Assembly (NCBI RefSeq): GCF_914767665.1
Contig: NC_059506.1
Location: 19,879,825-19,943,824 of the forward strand
DNA from: Harmonia axyridis
Taxonomy: Eukaryota; Arthropoda; Insecta; Coleoptera; Coccinellidae
Reading direction: 5' to 3'
DNA length: 64,000 bases
How positions within the stretch are numbered: position 1 is the first letter of the stretch; every line of letters starts with the position of its first letter. A model generated the notes under the pieces. The model made no database searches and had not been told where the DNA came from. It saw nothing but the letters and a program-made list of their open reading frames with translations. The position numbers were made by a program, and so were the translations under genes. Positions 11,690 through 24,330 of the stretch are shown piece after piece.

Positions 11690-11852
11690 AGTTCCATGCG
11701 CATGAATTCGTTGAGTCATTAAGTAAAGTCATTAAGTGAAGTCAGAAAGAGTATATAAACTCAGAGAAGTTTTCAAAGCCATCATAATATTTTGAGCTTT
11801 CGAGTGAAAGGTGTTTTTGTGTTTTGAATTTGAAATTCTATAGATATTAAAT
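11690..11852 (+). promoter_or_regulatory. Usp10 promoter and 5' UTR, copy 2
   Basis: A TATATAAA box lies at 11752-11759, about 100 bp before the ATG. A start site near 11782 (CCATCATA, initiator-like) would give a 5' UTR of about 70 nt. Upstream are TGCGCATG (11694-11701), which is half of an NRF-1-type palindrome, and TGAGTCA (11712-11718), an AP-1 consensus. A 13-bp direct repeat (AGTCATTAAGTAA and AGTCATTAAGTGA, 11714-11739) partly overlaps the AP-1 site. Factor binding is inferred from motif shape only. Confidence 0.6.
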
Positions 11853-14800
11853 ATGTCTTTTTTGGATATAGAAGCGGAAGTTAGCAGTGAGGTGAGTTGG
11901 CATATTATATTTTTTCTTTTCATTTCATTAATATTTTTCTGATAACTATAAAAATTGAAATCAATCAAAAATAATTGAAGAATTCGTTCAAGGAATTATT
12001 AGAAAATGAAAATTGTCCAAAATACTTTTCCGTCCTTCTAGCTATTTCATGTTTTGAAACTTTTTGTGACAGAAATTCATAGTAAAAAATAATGTGTTTA
12101 TATAAGTATATTGCGATTATTTTGAATATTTTGCATAAGTGGTTTTTTGACGTGATATCTTTACATGCTTTTTTACTGACGTTGATTTTTGCAGTTTTAT
12201 TCATGATAATCCTGAAAATTAGATATTTGAATCTGTCCTCTTCCGACAATCCTGATATTATTTGTAGTCGTATTCATATTCAAATTAGATATTTCTATGA
12301 ATTTAGAATAATAATCCAACACTAATAGATAATTTCTTTTATTGAAGTAGAATAAATCGATTCCAACTTTAATCCACGGCTCATTAGGAATATCATGATT
12401 AATTAGAGGTTCTTTTACATTTTGTTTTCTATATAGGTTACAAGTTTCACAAGAATCACTCAATTTATCTATTTGTAATGATAAACTTGGCCAAATTACT
12501 AGTTCTCTAGCTCTGTTTTAAATTTTTTTTTTACCCATATGTCCTATATGTAATTGTTTTAATGTATCTTGTCTTAATTCTTCCGGTATTAAAATTTTGT
12601 CACCTTTGCATATTAAACCTTCCATAAAAGTTAATTCATCTCTATAGGACCAATAAACTTTCATGTCACTTTCTAAATTCTTTTTGTTATTAGGAAAACC
12701 ATTTTTTATTAATATTACTAAATTTTGCAAATGACTGTCAGTTTCGATTATTTGTTTGATCTTTTCTATTTTTAAATCTGATACAGGTAAATTCTTTATT
12801 ATTGAGCAAATATGCAAATCAATATCTTTTGCAAATTCATATTCTTCATCAATATAGGTTCTTGATAAAGCATCAGCAATTTTCAATTCCTTCCCCGGTT
12901 TATATACTAATTTAAATTGGTAAGGTTGAAGTTTTAAAAGCATTCTTTGCAATCGAGGAGGTGTTTTAACAAGAGGTTTTGAGAAAATTGATATTAATAG
13001 TCGATGATCAGTTTCAATAGTGATATCTCCATTTGCAAATAAATATTGATGAAATTTTTCACAACTGAATACTACTGGAAGCATTTCTTTTTCTATTTGC
13101 GCATAAGATTTTTGAGATTCTGTCAAGGACCTTGATGCATAGCCAATTATTTTATTTTTCTGTTTGATACAAGTACCAAGACCTTTTGAAGATATTACAT
13201 CATCACATGATATTATTATGTCTTCATTCGGTTGAAAATATCCTAATATAGGTTCTTTTGAAATAATATTTTTTAACGATTCGAATGAATTTTGTTGTTC
13301 ATGATTCCATTGAAATTCAATATTTGATTTTAATAAATTTTTTAGCGGTTCTGTTATACTAGATGCATTTGGAATAAATCTTTGTAAATATGTAATCATT
13401 CCTAAAAAGATTTCTACGTCTTTTTTATTCGGAGGAGTTTTATAAAATTCAATAGCTTTAATTTTTTCTTCATCTGGTTTTATTCCACTAGAAGTTAATA
13501 TATGACCCATGTATTTGATTTCGGTAATGCCAAATTTACATTTGTTTTTGTTCAGTTTAATATTATTTTTTATACAAATAGCCAATGCAATTTTTAAAAT
13601 TTTGTCATGTTCCTCAATGCTTCTTGCAAATATTAAAATATCATCTACATAAATTTTGATACCTTTAGCCAAAGAAAATAAATCACTTATACGTTTGAAA
13701 AATATTTCCGATGAATTACGCAAACCATATGGCAATCTTTTGAAACAGTATCTTCCGAAGGGAGTATTGAAAGTTGTAAGTTTCTTACTTTGATCATCCA
13801 ATTTAACATGCCAAAAACCGTTACTACAATCTAGAGTGCTGAAATACTTAGCTCCTGATAACTCGTACGTTAATTCTTCTAATGATGGCACATGGAAATG
13901 TTCTCGTTTTATGGCTTTATTCAAGTCCTTGTAGTCAATGCAGATTCTTATATCATTATTGGGCTTACGAACGATTACCATTGAGCTGACCCAATCGGTT
14001 GGCTCCGATAATTTCTCTATAATATTTTCGTCTTCTAAGTCTTGAAGTTTTTGTTTCAGTTTTTCGTGAAGATTGAATGGAATTTTTCGCGGTGGTTGAA
14101 TTATTGGAGTTATATTTGGATCAACTTCTATGTGTTACTCATCTTTCAAACATCCGATACCTGTGAACAGATCATTATAATTGGAAAAAAATTTAGCATA
14201 AGTTTCATTTTTATTGCAGTCCTTCACTTTATGGCCTTTTTTTATAGGGGATGAAATCGTTTATTTCAGTTTACAGCGCGTACGCTTAAACTCGCCTGAC
14301 GGATGGAGTTTAATTATCTTTTACAACTTGTTTCGGGTAGCGCGCTCCTGTTAGGTCGCGCCGTCGCGCCACCCCATTAATTGATTTGGTGTGTATTCTT
14401 TTTAATTTGAAGTTTCTGGGAGATCATCCGTTATGTTAATTGGGATGCACTCCGTTAATTTTTATTGTCCTCGTTCCGGGACTCTACCGTTTCCTCTAAT
14501 TTAAATTCAAATTTTTTAATCTAAGTTGCTGCTGGAGTTTTAGATAAGACTTTCGCGATGATGTGGCTCGTTATTCTATGATGGATGCAGAATTTTTGCA
14601 GACGTTTGGAAGGTGCATTACAGTGGTGACGCCAGCTTTTAAGAATAGTTAACAAATTCATCTTTTATTTTTTTGTCCATGCAATATTTCAGGGGGGGGG
14701 CAGCAAAAATTTAGAGACGGATCCTACCCTGGTTATTGGTTTCTCAAAAATGTCACCCGTATCAAAAAAAATATTTTTTTCAACTCAATTTTTGTAATTT

Positions 14801-17280
14801 TGTAAAATTATTATTAGTTTTCCATAAACAATAGGCCATCGCGGTGAATCACCCTGTACATCATTATCATTTAGCCTTCTGCTTCCACTGAGGGATATAA
14901 ATGTTGCCTTACAATAACGAAGAAATAAAATTCAATTCGGCAACGTAGCTGCTAATTTGACATAGAAAATTGGATGTCATTCAAGGATCTCAAGGTCATG
15001 CACCTGTTCTACCCTAGTTTGTCTTATCTTCAGACAGAACATTTTCGAATTCATCTCAAACATTTTCGTGCATTTTCATCTCAAACATCATCGTTGATAT
15101 CGTTCCTTGATAGCATATTACAGGTCGAGAATAAAGAATAATCAAATTATAACACCGTAGAATAAGATAGTTTAATTTTGGATGTAACAGCAAAAGCGTT
15201 TGTATAGACTAATTCAAGTGACTTTGGATATACTATATACAGAAATATTATAATTTCCAAAATGATTTCCACTATTATATTGTAATTTTTTTCAGAATCT
15301 ACATTTCTTAGAATTAACTGCGTTAGAAGAAGAAGAGGCCCGTAGAATAAATACCATATTATTTACCAATTCTAGTGAATTCAAATTACCATGGAGAGTT
15401 AAACAAAAATTTTCTTCGAGTGAGTATAGAGATCTTAATATAATTATTTATGGTCAATATGAATATGTAATATAATAATGAATCAACTAATATCAACTTT
15501 TTCAGAAAATCAGTGTAGAAAATCTGTGATCAATTACAATGGATTATCAATTACAAAACCTATTATCCAAAATGAGATGACAGGAAAACATCCGAAACCT
15601 TCAACTCCCCCTAGTTCAGCTGTAAAAACAATTGAAATTATTGCAAGAGATAATACACAGATAATTAAAAATGATTCAAATGGGACAATTGAAAAAATTG
15701 AAAGTAGCATCTCGAATAAAAAAGAATCTAAAATTGAGGAGTCCACAGTGAATGTATATAAAAAATCATGGGCTAGTCTATTCGATAAAGATGTTAAAAC
15801 AATATCGAATGGAAAAATACACAATAAAATTAATGATTCACATGTAACATCTTTAAAACATACAAAAGTAGTCGAAAAAATAGATTCAGCCACTTATATG
15901 TTAGGAGGTGAGTTCAAAACCATATCTTTATTTTTATATTTATCTTACTTTCAACTAACAATTTGCTTACATCTACAGTAGATAATTATTTTACTTAGTT
16001 GAACCCATTTTACTTGATGAAAAGTGGAATGCTTTGGTTGTTTCTATCATGGTTAGTAATATTCTTTAATTTTCAGAATTTCTCAAGAACTATAAAATTG
16101 ATGAGACCCAAACCAGTTTTAAACCCAGGGGTTTACGAAACAGAAGTAACTTTTGTTATATAAACTCAATATTACAAGCCTTACTTGCTTGCCCACCACT
16201 TTGTAATCTCCTCAAACGGCTAACAGAGAACTTCACTCACAATTATGCACTGAAATCAATAACAATGAGTGAAAATATGTAAGTATAAATTAATATAATT
16301 TGCAACTTTGATTGAATAACAATTTTATATATGTATTTTAATTATTCAACTATTCCAGGTGTAAATTTATGAATAACTTCGATAATCTGCCCAATGTAAG
16401 ACGCAAGTCACGTTCAAAAAAGAAGAACAAGAAGCAAACTTTCGTCAATATAGATAATGGCAATTCGTTTGAGGCCTCATCGTTTTATACGATGCTAAAC
16501 GGAACACGTAGCGATTCTTTCCTTGTTGAAGGCCGACAAGAGGACGCCGAAGAGTTCTTGAGCCTTCTGTTAAATGGGCTCAATGATGAAATGATGGAAA
16601 TAATGGAATTGATTAGCCATGACGAAAATATTCAAGCAGCTAAAGAAGAAGTGAAAATAGAAGGGAATGTAACAAGAGAAATACAAATGGACAAGACACC
16701 GATTAGTGATATATTCGGAGGACTTCTCTGTTCAAGAATCCATAAAACCGGAGATGAAACTTCAGAAAATATTGAACCATTCCTAACATTGCCATTAAAT
16801 ATTAAGAAAGCAAATAACATAGCTGAAGCATTAGAAGGCCTTACAACCAAGAACAAACTAGAGGGTCTGACATCATCGAAAACGAAAGAACCGGTTGAAG
16901 CATGGCAGCAAGTGATGATAGAGAAGTTGCCTGTAGTTTTAGTATTACATTTGAAATGCTTCGAATACAGAATGAATGGCTGCACTAAAATAATGAAGAC
17001 TATAGAATTTCCCATCAATCTGCAGATTGATTCTGAAATATTATCTGGAAGGACGAATACTTCAGCGGAGAGACAATATAAATTAATATCTGTAGTATAC
17101 CATGTAGGAAAGGAGGCCAGCTATGGGCATTATATAGCAGATACTTTCCATTCGGGGTATAATACATGGTTGAGGTTTGATGACTCTAAAATAAACAGAG
17201 TTACGGAAGAAGATGTTCTTAAACGTCAAGGAGATAGAGTTCCTTATTTATTATTTTATCGAAGGAGTGATACGGTGTGA
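11853..17280 (+). CDS. Usp10: Usp10 deubiquitinase, gene copy 2 (complete, 5 exons)
   Basis: Exons are 11853-11891, 15296-15419, 15506-15907, 16077-16278 and 16359-17280, encoding 562 aa. Exon 1 (MSFLDIEAEVSSE) ends phase 0 at GAG|GTGAGT, and exon 2 opens in phase 0 after a pyrimidine-rich TTTTTTTCAG, so the join keeps frame. The start is the first ATG after the TATA box, in the context AAATATG. Intron 1 is 3,404 bp and holds the gypsy fragment and LTR; introns 2-4 are 80-170 bp. Catalytic Cys215, His513 and Asp530/531 are intact. Private changes by eye are N127K in exon 3 and K339E in exon 5. Exon 1 assignment rests on splice signals and phase rather than on homology, so it is less certain than exons 2-5. 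Confidence 0.9.
11952..12253. repeat. Direct repeat A, intron 1 of gene 2
   Basis: Partner of A' at 11040-11351, about 912 bp downstream in the same orientation. Its right end is fused to the gypsy integrase fragment. Bases 1-211 are the same repeat in gene 1. Confidence 0.8.
12254..14232 (-). pseudogene. Ty3/gypsy pol remnant, unit 2
   Basis: The RT-RNase H frame is open over 12518-13981, without the GA-rich insertion. The shared TAA upstream of RT is at 14135-14137, and the shared stop at the integrase joint is at 12518-12520. The left edge at about 12254 is where homology between repeats A and A' ends, so the integrase end is fused directly to repeat A. Confidence 0.93.
14349..14622 (+). 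mobile_element. Possible solo LTR, unit 2
   Basis: Same TG...CA-bounded block and downstream TGGTGACGCC motif as in unit 1. It has the GGGAGATC variant shared with unit 1, where units 3-6 have GGAAGATC. Confidence 0.35.
14623..15295. other. Distal intron 1 of Usp10, unit 2
   Basis: Same content as in unit 1, with a G9 run and the GGTGAATCACC/CCCTGTACA motif. TATTACAGG replaces TATTATAGG of unit 1. No gene is seen. Confidence 0.5.
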
Positions 17281-17423
17281 AGTGTAAAAATTCATTGATA
17301 TAGTTGTTAATTTGTACAGATTAGATTTAAGGATGCTGAACATTGTAATATTTTTCTGTTGTTTCATGAGTAATGCCATGTATTGTATTTCGGGAGAATA
17401 TGATAAATTGACTATACAATGTT

Positions 17424-17474
17424 GTATATATATATATATATGTATATAAAAAATAAATATTATATTTTAATAAA
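17424..17474 (+). terminator. TA microsatellite and poly(A) signals, gene 2
   Basis: The TA run is 18 nt (17424-17441), the shortest of the five. AATAAA is at 17452-17457 and 17469-17474. Confidence 0.65.
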
Positions 17475-18137
17475 CGGACTTTGTATAAATGTAAAATTTT
17501 TTTTGTTTTTTTTGAAGAAATTTCTTTTCCTAAAACTTAAATTAAATTCAATTTTTGCAAGAACTACGATCTCAGAAGGAAAAAAAGATCGTCTTCGTGA
17601 AAATTCCAATAAACCATAAACAGTATTAGCTCAGGACTTTGGACTCTCATCTTTATTCCTTTTTCTTTGCTCTTGAAATCAGGTGAATTTCGCTCAATGT
17701 AATAAAAAAAAGTTGACCAAATTTTATAATTTTCCCCTGTGTTCAGCGGTGCTATGTTCTCCTACTTCTGTAACCTAGATAAATGAGGATATTTTGGAAG
17801 ATCGTACCTCATGCACTCGAATCATGTAATTTTTTTTTGTTTCACAAACTCCTTAAAGGGGGGAGGTGGAAAAAAGCACTGCTTGATAATCGAAATTTTT
17901 TTTGTTTTGTTAAGAATTTAGTGTAAAATGGTTGAAAATCTATCAGCAACCTTTATTGCCTTAAGAACTTTATGGTGTTAGTTGTAACATAATACATTTT
18001 TAATATGTTTCAAAACTTATAAGCTGTATTCTTCTATAAATTATTCATGAAGGCATAAACATTCAATTAGGATCAATGCAGAAATTGAATGGATGTTTTT
18101 CTTGATTTGGCTGTTGCAAAATTTTTTATATAATCAA
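17475..18137. other. 3' flank of gene 2, no gene seen
   Basis: Same content as the flank of gene 1. No coding or RNA gene is supported. Confidence 0.4.
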
Positions 18138-19359
18138 TCAATCAATTTTATCGAGTATCTCTTGCTCTATATCTAAGATTGCCAATCCAGAAAATCTGTC
18201 TCATGACATGGTAGACTTCAAAAAGTTTTCAATTATTTTTAATTCAGTGAATGATCTCTTACCAGAAGCAACAGACACAGGTAAAGTGAGAAGGATTCTT
18301 GAGGCAATACTAAGATTCGGTAGAGAAGAAGTAAGATTATTTTCGAAAATATATTGTAGAATTTCAAGAGGATTTTCGCTTCCGATAATGAAAACAATCT
18401 TAGGGCTTTTATCTCGTTGAATAAATCATTTTCTTTCACGTCAGCCTCTTTTTTTCCTAATCAGTTAGCTTTTGTTGAAGAGCATGACAGCATTTTAATA
18501 GATATTTATCATTTAATTTAAGAATATCACAAATAATTTTGATCAATTATTTTCAGAAAGAAATTTATTTTAAAAGCGATTTTTTAATCTTGAGGTGCCT
18601 CATCCGTCTGTTCATAATCGAAAAATTTTGGTTTATACTTTCGTCTTACAGAATATAATAGAGAAAAACCTTGATCTATCTCAAGAGCAGCCGCTAGTTT
18701 TCCAGATTCCGCAAGTTTTTACTCGAGAACATTATCATCCCTATAATTTTTGAAATGATCAACTAAATTCTTCAAATAGTTTTGGCACACTTTAATGTCA
18801 ATCGCTACACTTTGCATCATTTTGCTTACAATATTAATCTGGAATGAAACATCATAAGAAATTATTATACTTCAAATAAATTTAAGAGAATGAATATTTA
18901 ATAAAAGAGAAATGTCTATTTCTAGTTTCCATGTTAAAAGTATAATTTTCTGCAATTTCTAAAAGGCTATTACATATTTGAATAAAATAAAACTTTAGCA
19001 TCAATTCTACTTGACCATCTAGTATCACTTAGGGGTTTTAGATGTAACTGAGGATCATGCTTTTTTATAACATTCCAATCTCCTTGTGGATGAAGAGAAA
19101 TATATATAAAGTTCTTGTACAATATCAAAAGAGTTTGATTGTCTCAGTCTTTACTTGTCGGAAATTCATCTTGATGATTAAAAAGAAAAATAACTTATTT
19201 CCGCTTTATAAAGCGGAAATAAGTTATTTTACTTTTAAATCATCAATATCAAAAGAGTCCACTGTTTCATTTGAAACCTTAGCAGCATCATTTTCAGTTA
19301 AATTTATGCTGTGTGCAGCACATGGCGCAAAAAATGCCCTTTTGATGACAAACCTCCAA
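18138..19359 (-). pseudogene. hAT transposase remnant, unit 2
   Basis: Same broken frame and palindromic insertion as unit 1. It reads ATTTATC and ATCACAAAT at about 18505-18533, as do units 3-5. Confidence 0.8.
19173..19244. repeat. Palindromic insertion, unit 2
   Basis: The perfect 44-bp core is at 19187-19230, unchanged from unit 1, with the same 14-bp flanking direct repeats. Confidence 0.85.
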
Positions 19360-19418
19360 TAAAATCGGAAATTACACCAAGCCTGTAAAATATATAAAAA
19401 CCATACTTAATAAAACAT

Positions 19419-22400
19419 CACAATGTAACTAACAACAAACAAGTATTACATACTTACATATTATTCTGGAACACATTTAATCCTCATTAGCTAGTAGCTA
19501 CTTGGATAATGGAGGAAATTATTTGAACTCGAATTATTCAGTACCTGCTTACAAAACTGTAGTAATTATTCGAGCATAAAATTCTTAGAAAACTGAAAGA
19601 TAAAGATTGTTATCTCACTTTTAGACAGGAAAGTGAGTTGGACATTACAACTTGAATGTTTTTCTGAAGAAAATATCATATTGTCGAAAGTTCGCATTGC
19701 TCAAAAGAAAAAAAAATTGAAATTTCTGAAATTTTTTTTCCGTAATTATTAAAAATTGAAATTTTTCGAAATACTTCACCTCACTCTCAACAGATTCAAA
19801 CATCGGAAAAAATGGAATTTTTCAATAAAAAATATTGTAAACCTAAATTTTCAAGAAAAACCTATAAAATTCAAAATATAAGATTTTCCTATGTAAAAAA
19901 AAATCCTAACTACAGATTTCAAGACAACGGTAAGTATTTATAAATTATCAAAGGTAATTCCACGAGTGCTTCAAATTTTATCGATAATCTTTTCTTTTCC
20001 ACGAAAACGTGTTTATTTGGCAAAAACATGAAAATAAACCGATTGATAAAATTACGGCGATTCGTGTGCATAGTAGGTATTTTGGTTGCAATTCATACTT
20101 CATAAAATGTTTTTGTTGTTATTAATGAAAAAGTACCAAGTATGTGCTATCGTTGTATTCCAAATAGAATAACACGCAATTTTCACTGACAATATACAGG
20201 GGGTGCCATTTGAAAAGAAAAATTAAGGGTAGCTACCACAGGGCTGTCAAATGTAAGAACATTTTTTCACATCATTGGGAAAGTACTTTGATGTTATCCA
20301 AGCAAATTTTCTATTTTTTTATTATCTTGTCAAATAAGCTGGATATTGCCTGTATACGATAACTAGGGACACCTGGTAGATATGTCAGGAAATTACTGCA
20401 CATCATATTTAAAAAGTACTGATTTTGATAATTTCTTTTTCTAAATCTTGAATTCATATTAAGGATTTTTTCGTTGGCTGTTTCTAAATCTATTTCATAT
20501 AATTTTGTTAATTTAAACGAAAATCCATTAGAGTACTTTCCATTAGCAACTTTCTCTGAATTGGTGGTATTTTGTTTTGTGGAGGGGATGGAGGGATAGC
20601 AGCTCTAGTCCCGCTAGTCAAAGTAGGAATGATTCAGGTAAACATTAAATCCTCATTAACTACTTGAATAGATAACGGAAAACATTATTCACACCCTGTT
20701 ACTCTCATTGAATTATGAAAGAACTAAATGATAAAGACTATTGTATTGCTTTCTAGCGAGGTCATTATAATTTTAATAATTCTTCACAAATTTGTAGAAA
20801 ATTTCACATTCTCGAAAATTTGACTTTCCTTATCAGAAAACAAGAAGTTTAATGAAAATATCTGAAAATTTGTTGCAGGAATTACTGAAATTGAAATTTT
20901 TCGATATACTTTACCTAACTTGTGCAGATTCAACTACGGAATAATTGAAGATAGAAATTCATAGTAAAAAATATTGGTTACCTATATATTTAAGATGTAT
21001 GTAGTTATAAAATTCGAAACATAAGATTTCTTATGAAAATGAATTCTGAACGCTGAAAATACAAGATGATTTCTAACTACTTATTTTAAAAAACGGTATT
21101 TATAAATTATACCACGAGTGCTTCAAAAAAAAATGAAATATGAAAACACACCCATTGATAAAATCACGGTGACTGGTGATTTCATCTAAATTTCATCAAA
21201 CAAAAAATTTAATGAATAATCTCAAAATTAGTTTCAAGAAATATTATAAAATTAACATTTTTCGAAATACTTTATCTTACTTTCATTGGATTCAATCTTC
21301 GGAACAATTAAAAATAAAAATTTATAGTTAAAAATATTGTATAATTTGTGTACCTATGTAATATATATTCATATACCAAAATGATGTTATCAAAGCAAAT
21401 TTTCCTTTTTTTTATTGTCTTGCCAAATAAGCTAGATATTGCCTGTATACGATAACTAGGGACACCCGGTAGATATAATAATAATAATAATAATAATAAT
21501 AAAATGGTTTATTCTGTAAGCTACAGGGTATAAACATATAGTCACAGAGGCGTGAGCCTGTACGTGACTTCTAAATAAACAAAATAAAATGCAGTAGCCA
21601 GTATTCAAATAAATTAACAAATCAAGATCAAATTCTTTTAACATATTTCAATAAAAATATAAAAATCAACAAAAACTCAATAGCACAGTAATGATCATAG
21701 ATAAGTGCCCATTCTATACATACAATTATATACATATATTATATCATAAACTCAGGGGCGCACTCATTCGGTCATGTCCACTATCAGCTACTCGGTCATC
21801 AAACAACACTGCATCAAAAAGCTCATTCTCTATTTCAAGTTACATCAATATACTTATTGGAGGAAGGTTGAATCCAGTAAGTAATTTATTCATTTCTCTT
21901 CTAGCAAAAATCAGTGAAAAATGGTGATCGTTATTGGGGATTTATTATTGAATTAAAATATCTTCTGCCCTTGTCAATTACCCAATTTTTCAATCTTTTT
22001 CTCTTCTTAATGAGTGTTGTGATGTTCTTCAATTCTTTTGGAACAGCGGCATATATTCTTGGGGCCAGATAGGCAAAGCATCTTTGGCCTATACGTTTTC
22101 CTGCTCTTGGAGTAAGGTATTGATTCGTCTTGTTCCGTGTTTCATATTCACACTTAGTTAGTTGGAGTTGAATCTTCTTTTCACTTATGCCATTTAAAAT
22201 CTGCTGTACAAATAATTGGTGGGGATTCATGACCCTGGAAACAGTAAACAATTCATCTGATGGATACAGAAGAGGCTTTCCGTAGATAATTCGTAGCAAC
22301 CATTTCTGGATCACCTCAACCCTCCTCATATGACAACTATATGCTCCACCCCAACCTATTATCCCATATGCCATTTGGGATTGACATAAAGCTGAGTATA

Positions 22401-24018
22401 CCATCATCAAGCTTTTTGTATCCAAGTACTTCCTGAGATATCTAAACTTGGTAAGTAAAATGTTAAAATGTTAATATGTTAGGCAATTACTTACATCATA
22501 TTAAAAAAGTACCGATTTTGCAACATATTTTGAATCGAGAATTTTTGATAATTTCTTTTTCTAAATCTTGAATTCATATTCAGGATTTTTTCGTTGGCTG
22601 TTCCTAAATCTATTTCATATAATTTTGTTAATATAAACGAAAATTCATTAGAGACGTAAAGTTCTTTCCATTGGCAACTTTCTCTTAATGGATGGTATTT
22701 TGTTTTGTGGAGGGGATGGAGGTTGTCAGCCCTAGTCCCGCAAGTCAAAGTAGGAAGATTCAGGTAAAGATTAAATCCTCATTAACTACTTGAATAGATA
22801 ACGGAAAACATTATTTACACCCTGTAACTCTCATTGAATTATGAAAGAACTAAATGATAAAGACTATTGTATTGCTTTCTAGCGAGGTCATTATAATTTT
22901 AATGTTTCTCCACAAATTTCTAGAAAATTTTCCATTCCTTATCAGAAAACAAGAATTTTAATAAATATATCTGAAAATTTGTTGCAGGAATTACTGAAAA
23001 TGAAAGTTTTCGATATACTTTACCTAACTTGTGGAAATTCAACTACGGAAAAATTGAAGATAGAAATTCATAGTAAAAAATATTGGTTACCTATATATTT
23101 AAGATGTATGTAGCTATAAAATTCGAAACATAAGATTTTCTTATGAAAATGAATTATGAACACTGAAAATACAAGATTATTCCTAACTACTTCTTTTTAA
23201 AAACGGTATTTATAAATTATACCACGAGTGCTTCAAAAAAAAAATAAAATATGAAAACACACCAATTGATAAAATCACGGTGACTCGTGATTTCATTCAA
23301 ATTTCATCAAACAAAAAATTTAATGAATAATCTTAAAATCAGTTTCAAGAAATATTATAAAATTAAAATTTTTCGAAATACTTTACCATACTTTCAGTGG
23401 ATTCAAATTTGTATAATTTGTGTACCTATATAATATATATTTATATACTAATATATTCTGTATATATATAAAATTCAAAATATAAGATTTCTTCATGAGA
23501 ATGAATACTGAATACTAAATTTCAAACTTCGGACATTTGTTCGTGAGAATTTTTTCTTAAAAAGACCTAACGAATCATCATCTAAAATTTCGTGGTAGCT
23601 AGAAATATTTCATTTTGTATATTTATTCTATGGGATTCATTAACCGATCCTAGGAAAGTTCATTATTTTTCATTATTTTTCGAAGGTTTTTTTTCATTGT
23701 CAAATATCATCTTTTAAAGAATTGAATAAATTTTGAATTTACTCCAATAAAAATTTTAATTGCAATAAAAATCTTGAACTGAAAAGAAATATACATATAT
23801 TTGTTTTAGGAATTATAAAAAAATATTTTTTTTCAAATTATTTCAGCACATTATTTAATGATATAATTTTTATTTTATAATTTAGAAAGTTACCATATAC
23901 ATATAATTCTTGTGTTATCTTTCTATATTGAAACTAACTAAAGATTCAAAATAAGTTCATACGCAAATTGATATAAATATACACTGATCACCTTTTAAAC
24001 TACAATTAAAATTTCAAA
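19419..24018. repeat. Nested AT-rich repeat block, unit 2 (interrupted)
   Basis: Same three subunits as unit 1, but S2 is interrupted near its left end by the non-LTR insertion at 21477-22477. The unknown minus-strand frame in S2 is at 22491-22748. In S1 this copy reads TAATAATTCTTC where the others have TAATGTTTCTTC. Confidence 0.8.
21477..22477 (-). mobile_element. 5'-truncated non-LTR retrotransposon, private to unit 2
   Basis: The other units read CCGGTAGATATGTTAGGC uninterrupted; here 1,001 bp are inserted after GATAT. The minus strand encodes the C-terminal part of a CR1/RTE-like reverse transcriptase product, with an intact frame at 21931-22425. It includes SQMAYGIIGWGGAY and, further on, QKWLLRIIYGK, both typical of these insect elements. 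A 3' UTR of about 430 bp follows, then GAATAAACC and an (ATT)n tail at 21477-21503. ATAT at both edges may be a short target duplication. The 5' end is cut within the coding region, so it is dead on arrival. The undamaged frame suggests a recent insertion, after the unit was amplified. Confidence 0.88.
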
Positions 24019-24330
24019 AACTGAAATCAATGGAAAATTATTGAAGAATTCGTTCAAGGAATTATTAAAAAATGAAGATGATCCAAAATACTATTCCGCC
24101 CATTTAGCTATGTCATGTTTTGAAACTTTTTGGGACCGAAATTCATAGTAAAAAATAATGTGTACATATAAGTATATTGCGATTGTTTTGAATATTTTCC
24201 ATAAGCTGTTTTTTGACGTGATATATGTACATAGTTCTTTACATGCTTTTTAACTGACATTTATTCTTGCAGTTTTATTCATTATAATTCTGAAATTTAG
24301 ATATTTGAATCTGTCCTCATACGACAATCC
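24019..24330. repeat. Direct repeat A', upstream of gene 3 promoter
   Basis: Same as in unit 1, with a G-to-T change near 24261. Confidence 0.8.

Larger units (their letters stand above)
1..12042. repeat. Tandem unit 1 (12,042 bp)
   Basis: The first bases recur at 12043 and the whole stretch repeats almost base for base. This unit is 55 bp longer than the roughly 11,987 bp standard because of the GA-rich insertion at 1858-1912. It starts inside intron 1 of Usp10 gene 1 and ends just after exon 1 of gene 2. Bases 1-211 are the rest of AT-rich repeat A. Confidence 0.97.

Noticed and set aside
12092..12325. Plus-strand 77-codon frame with hydrophobic stretches
   Set aside because: It spans the joint between repeat A and the antisense gypsy integrase, and its hydrophobic look comes from AT-rich sequence.
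12254..14232. Active endogenous retroelement or envelope-bearing errantivirus
   Set aside because: No gag or env is present, the integrase core is truncated, and stops are shared by the copies, so it is a dead fragment.
14042..14254. Plus-strand 70-codon frame
   Set aside because: It is the reverse strand of the gypsy pre-RT region, whose minus-strand reading matches retroelement pol.
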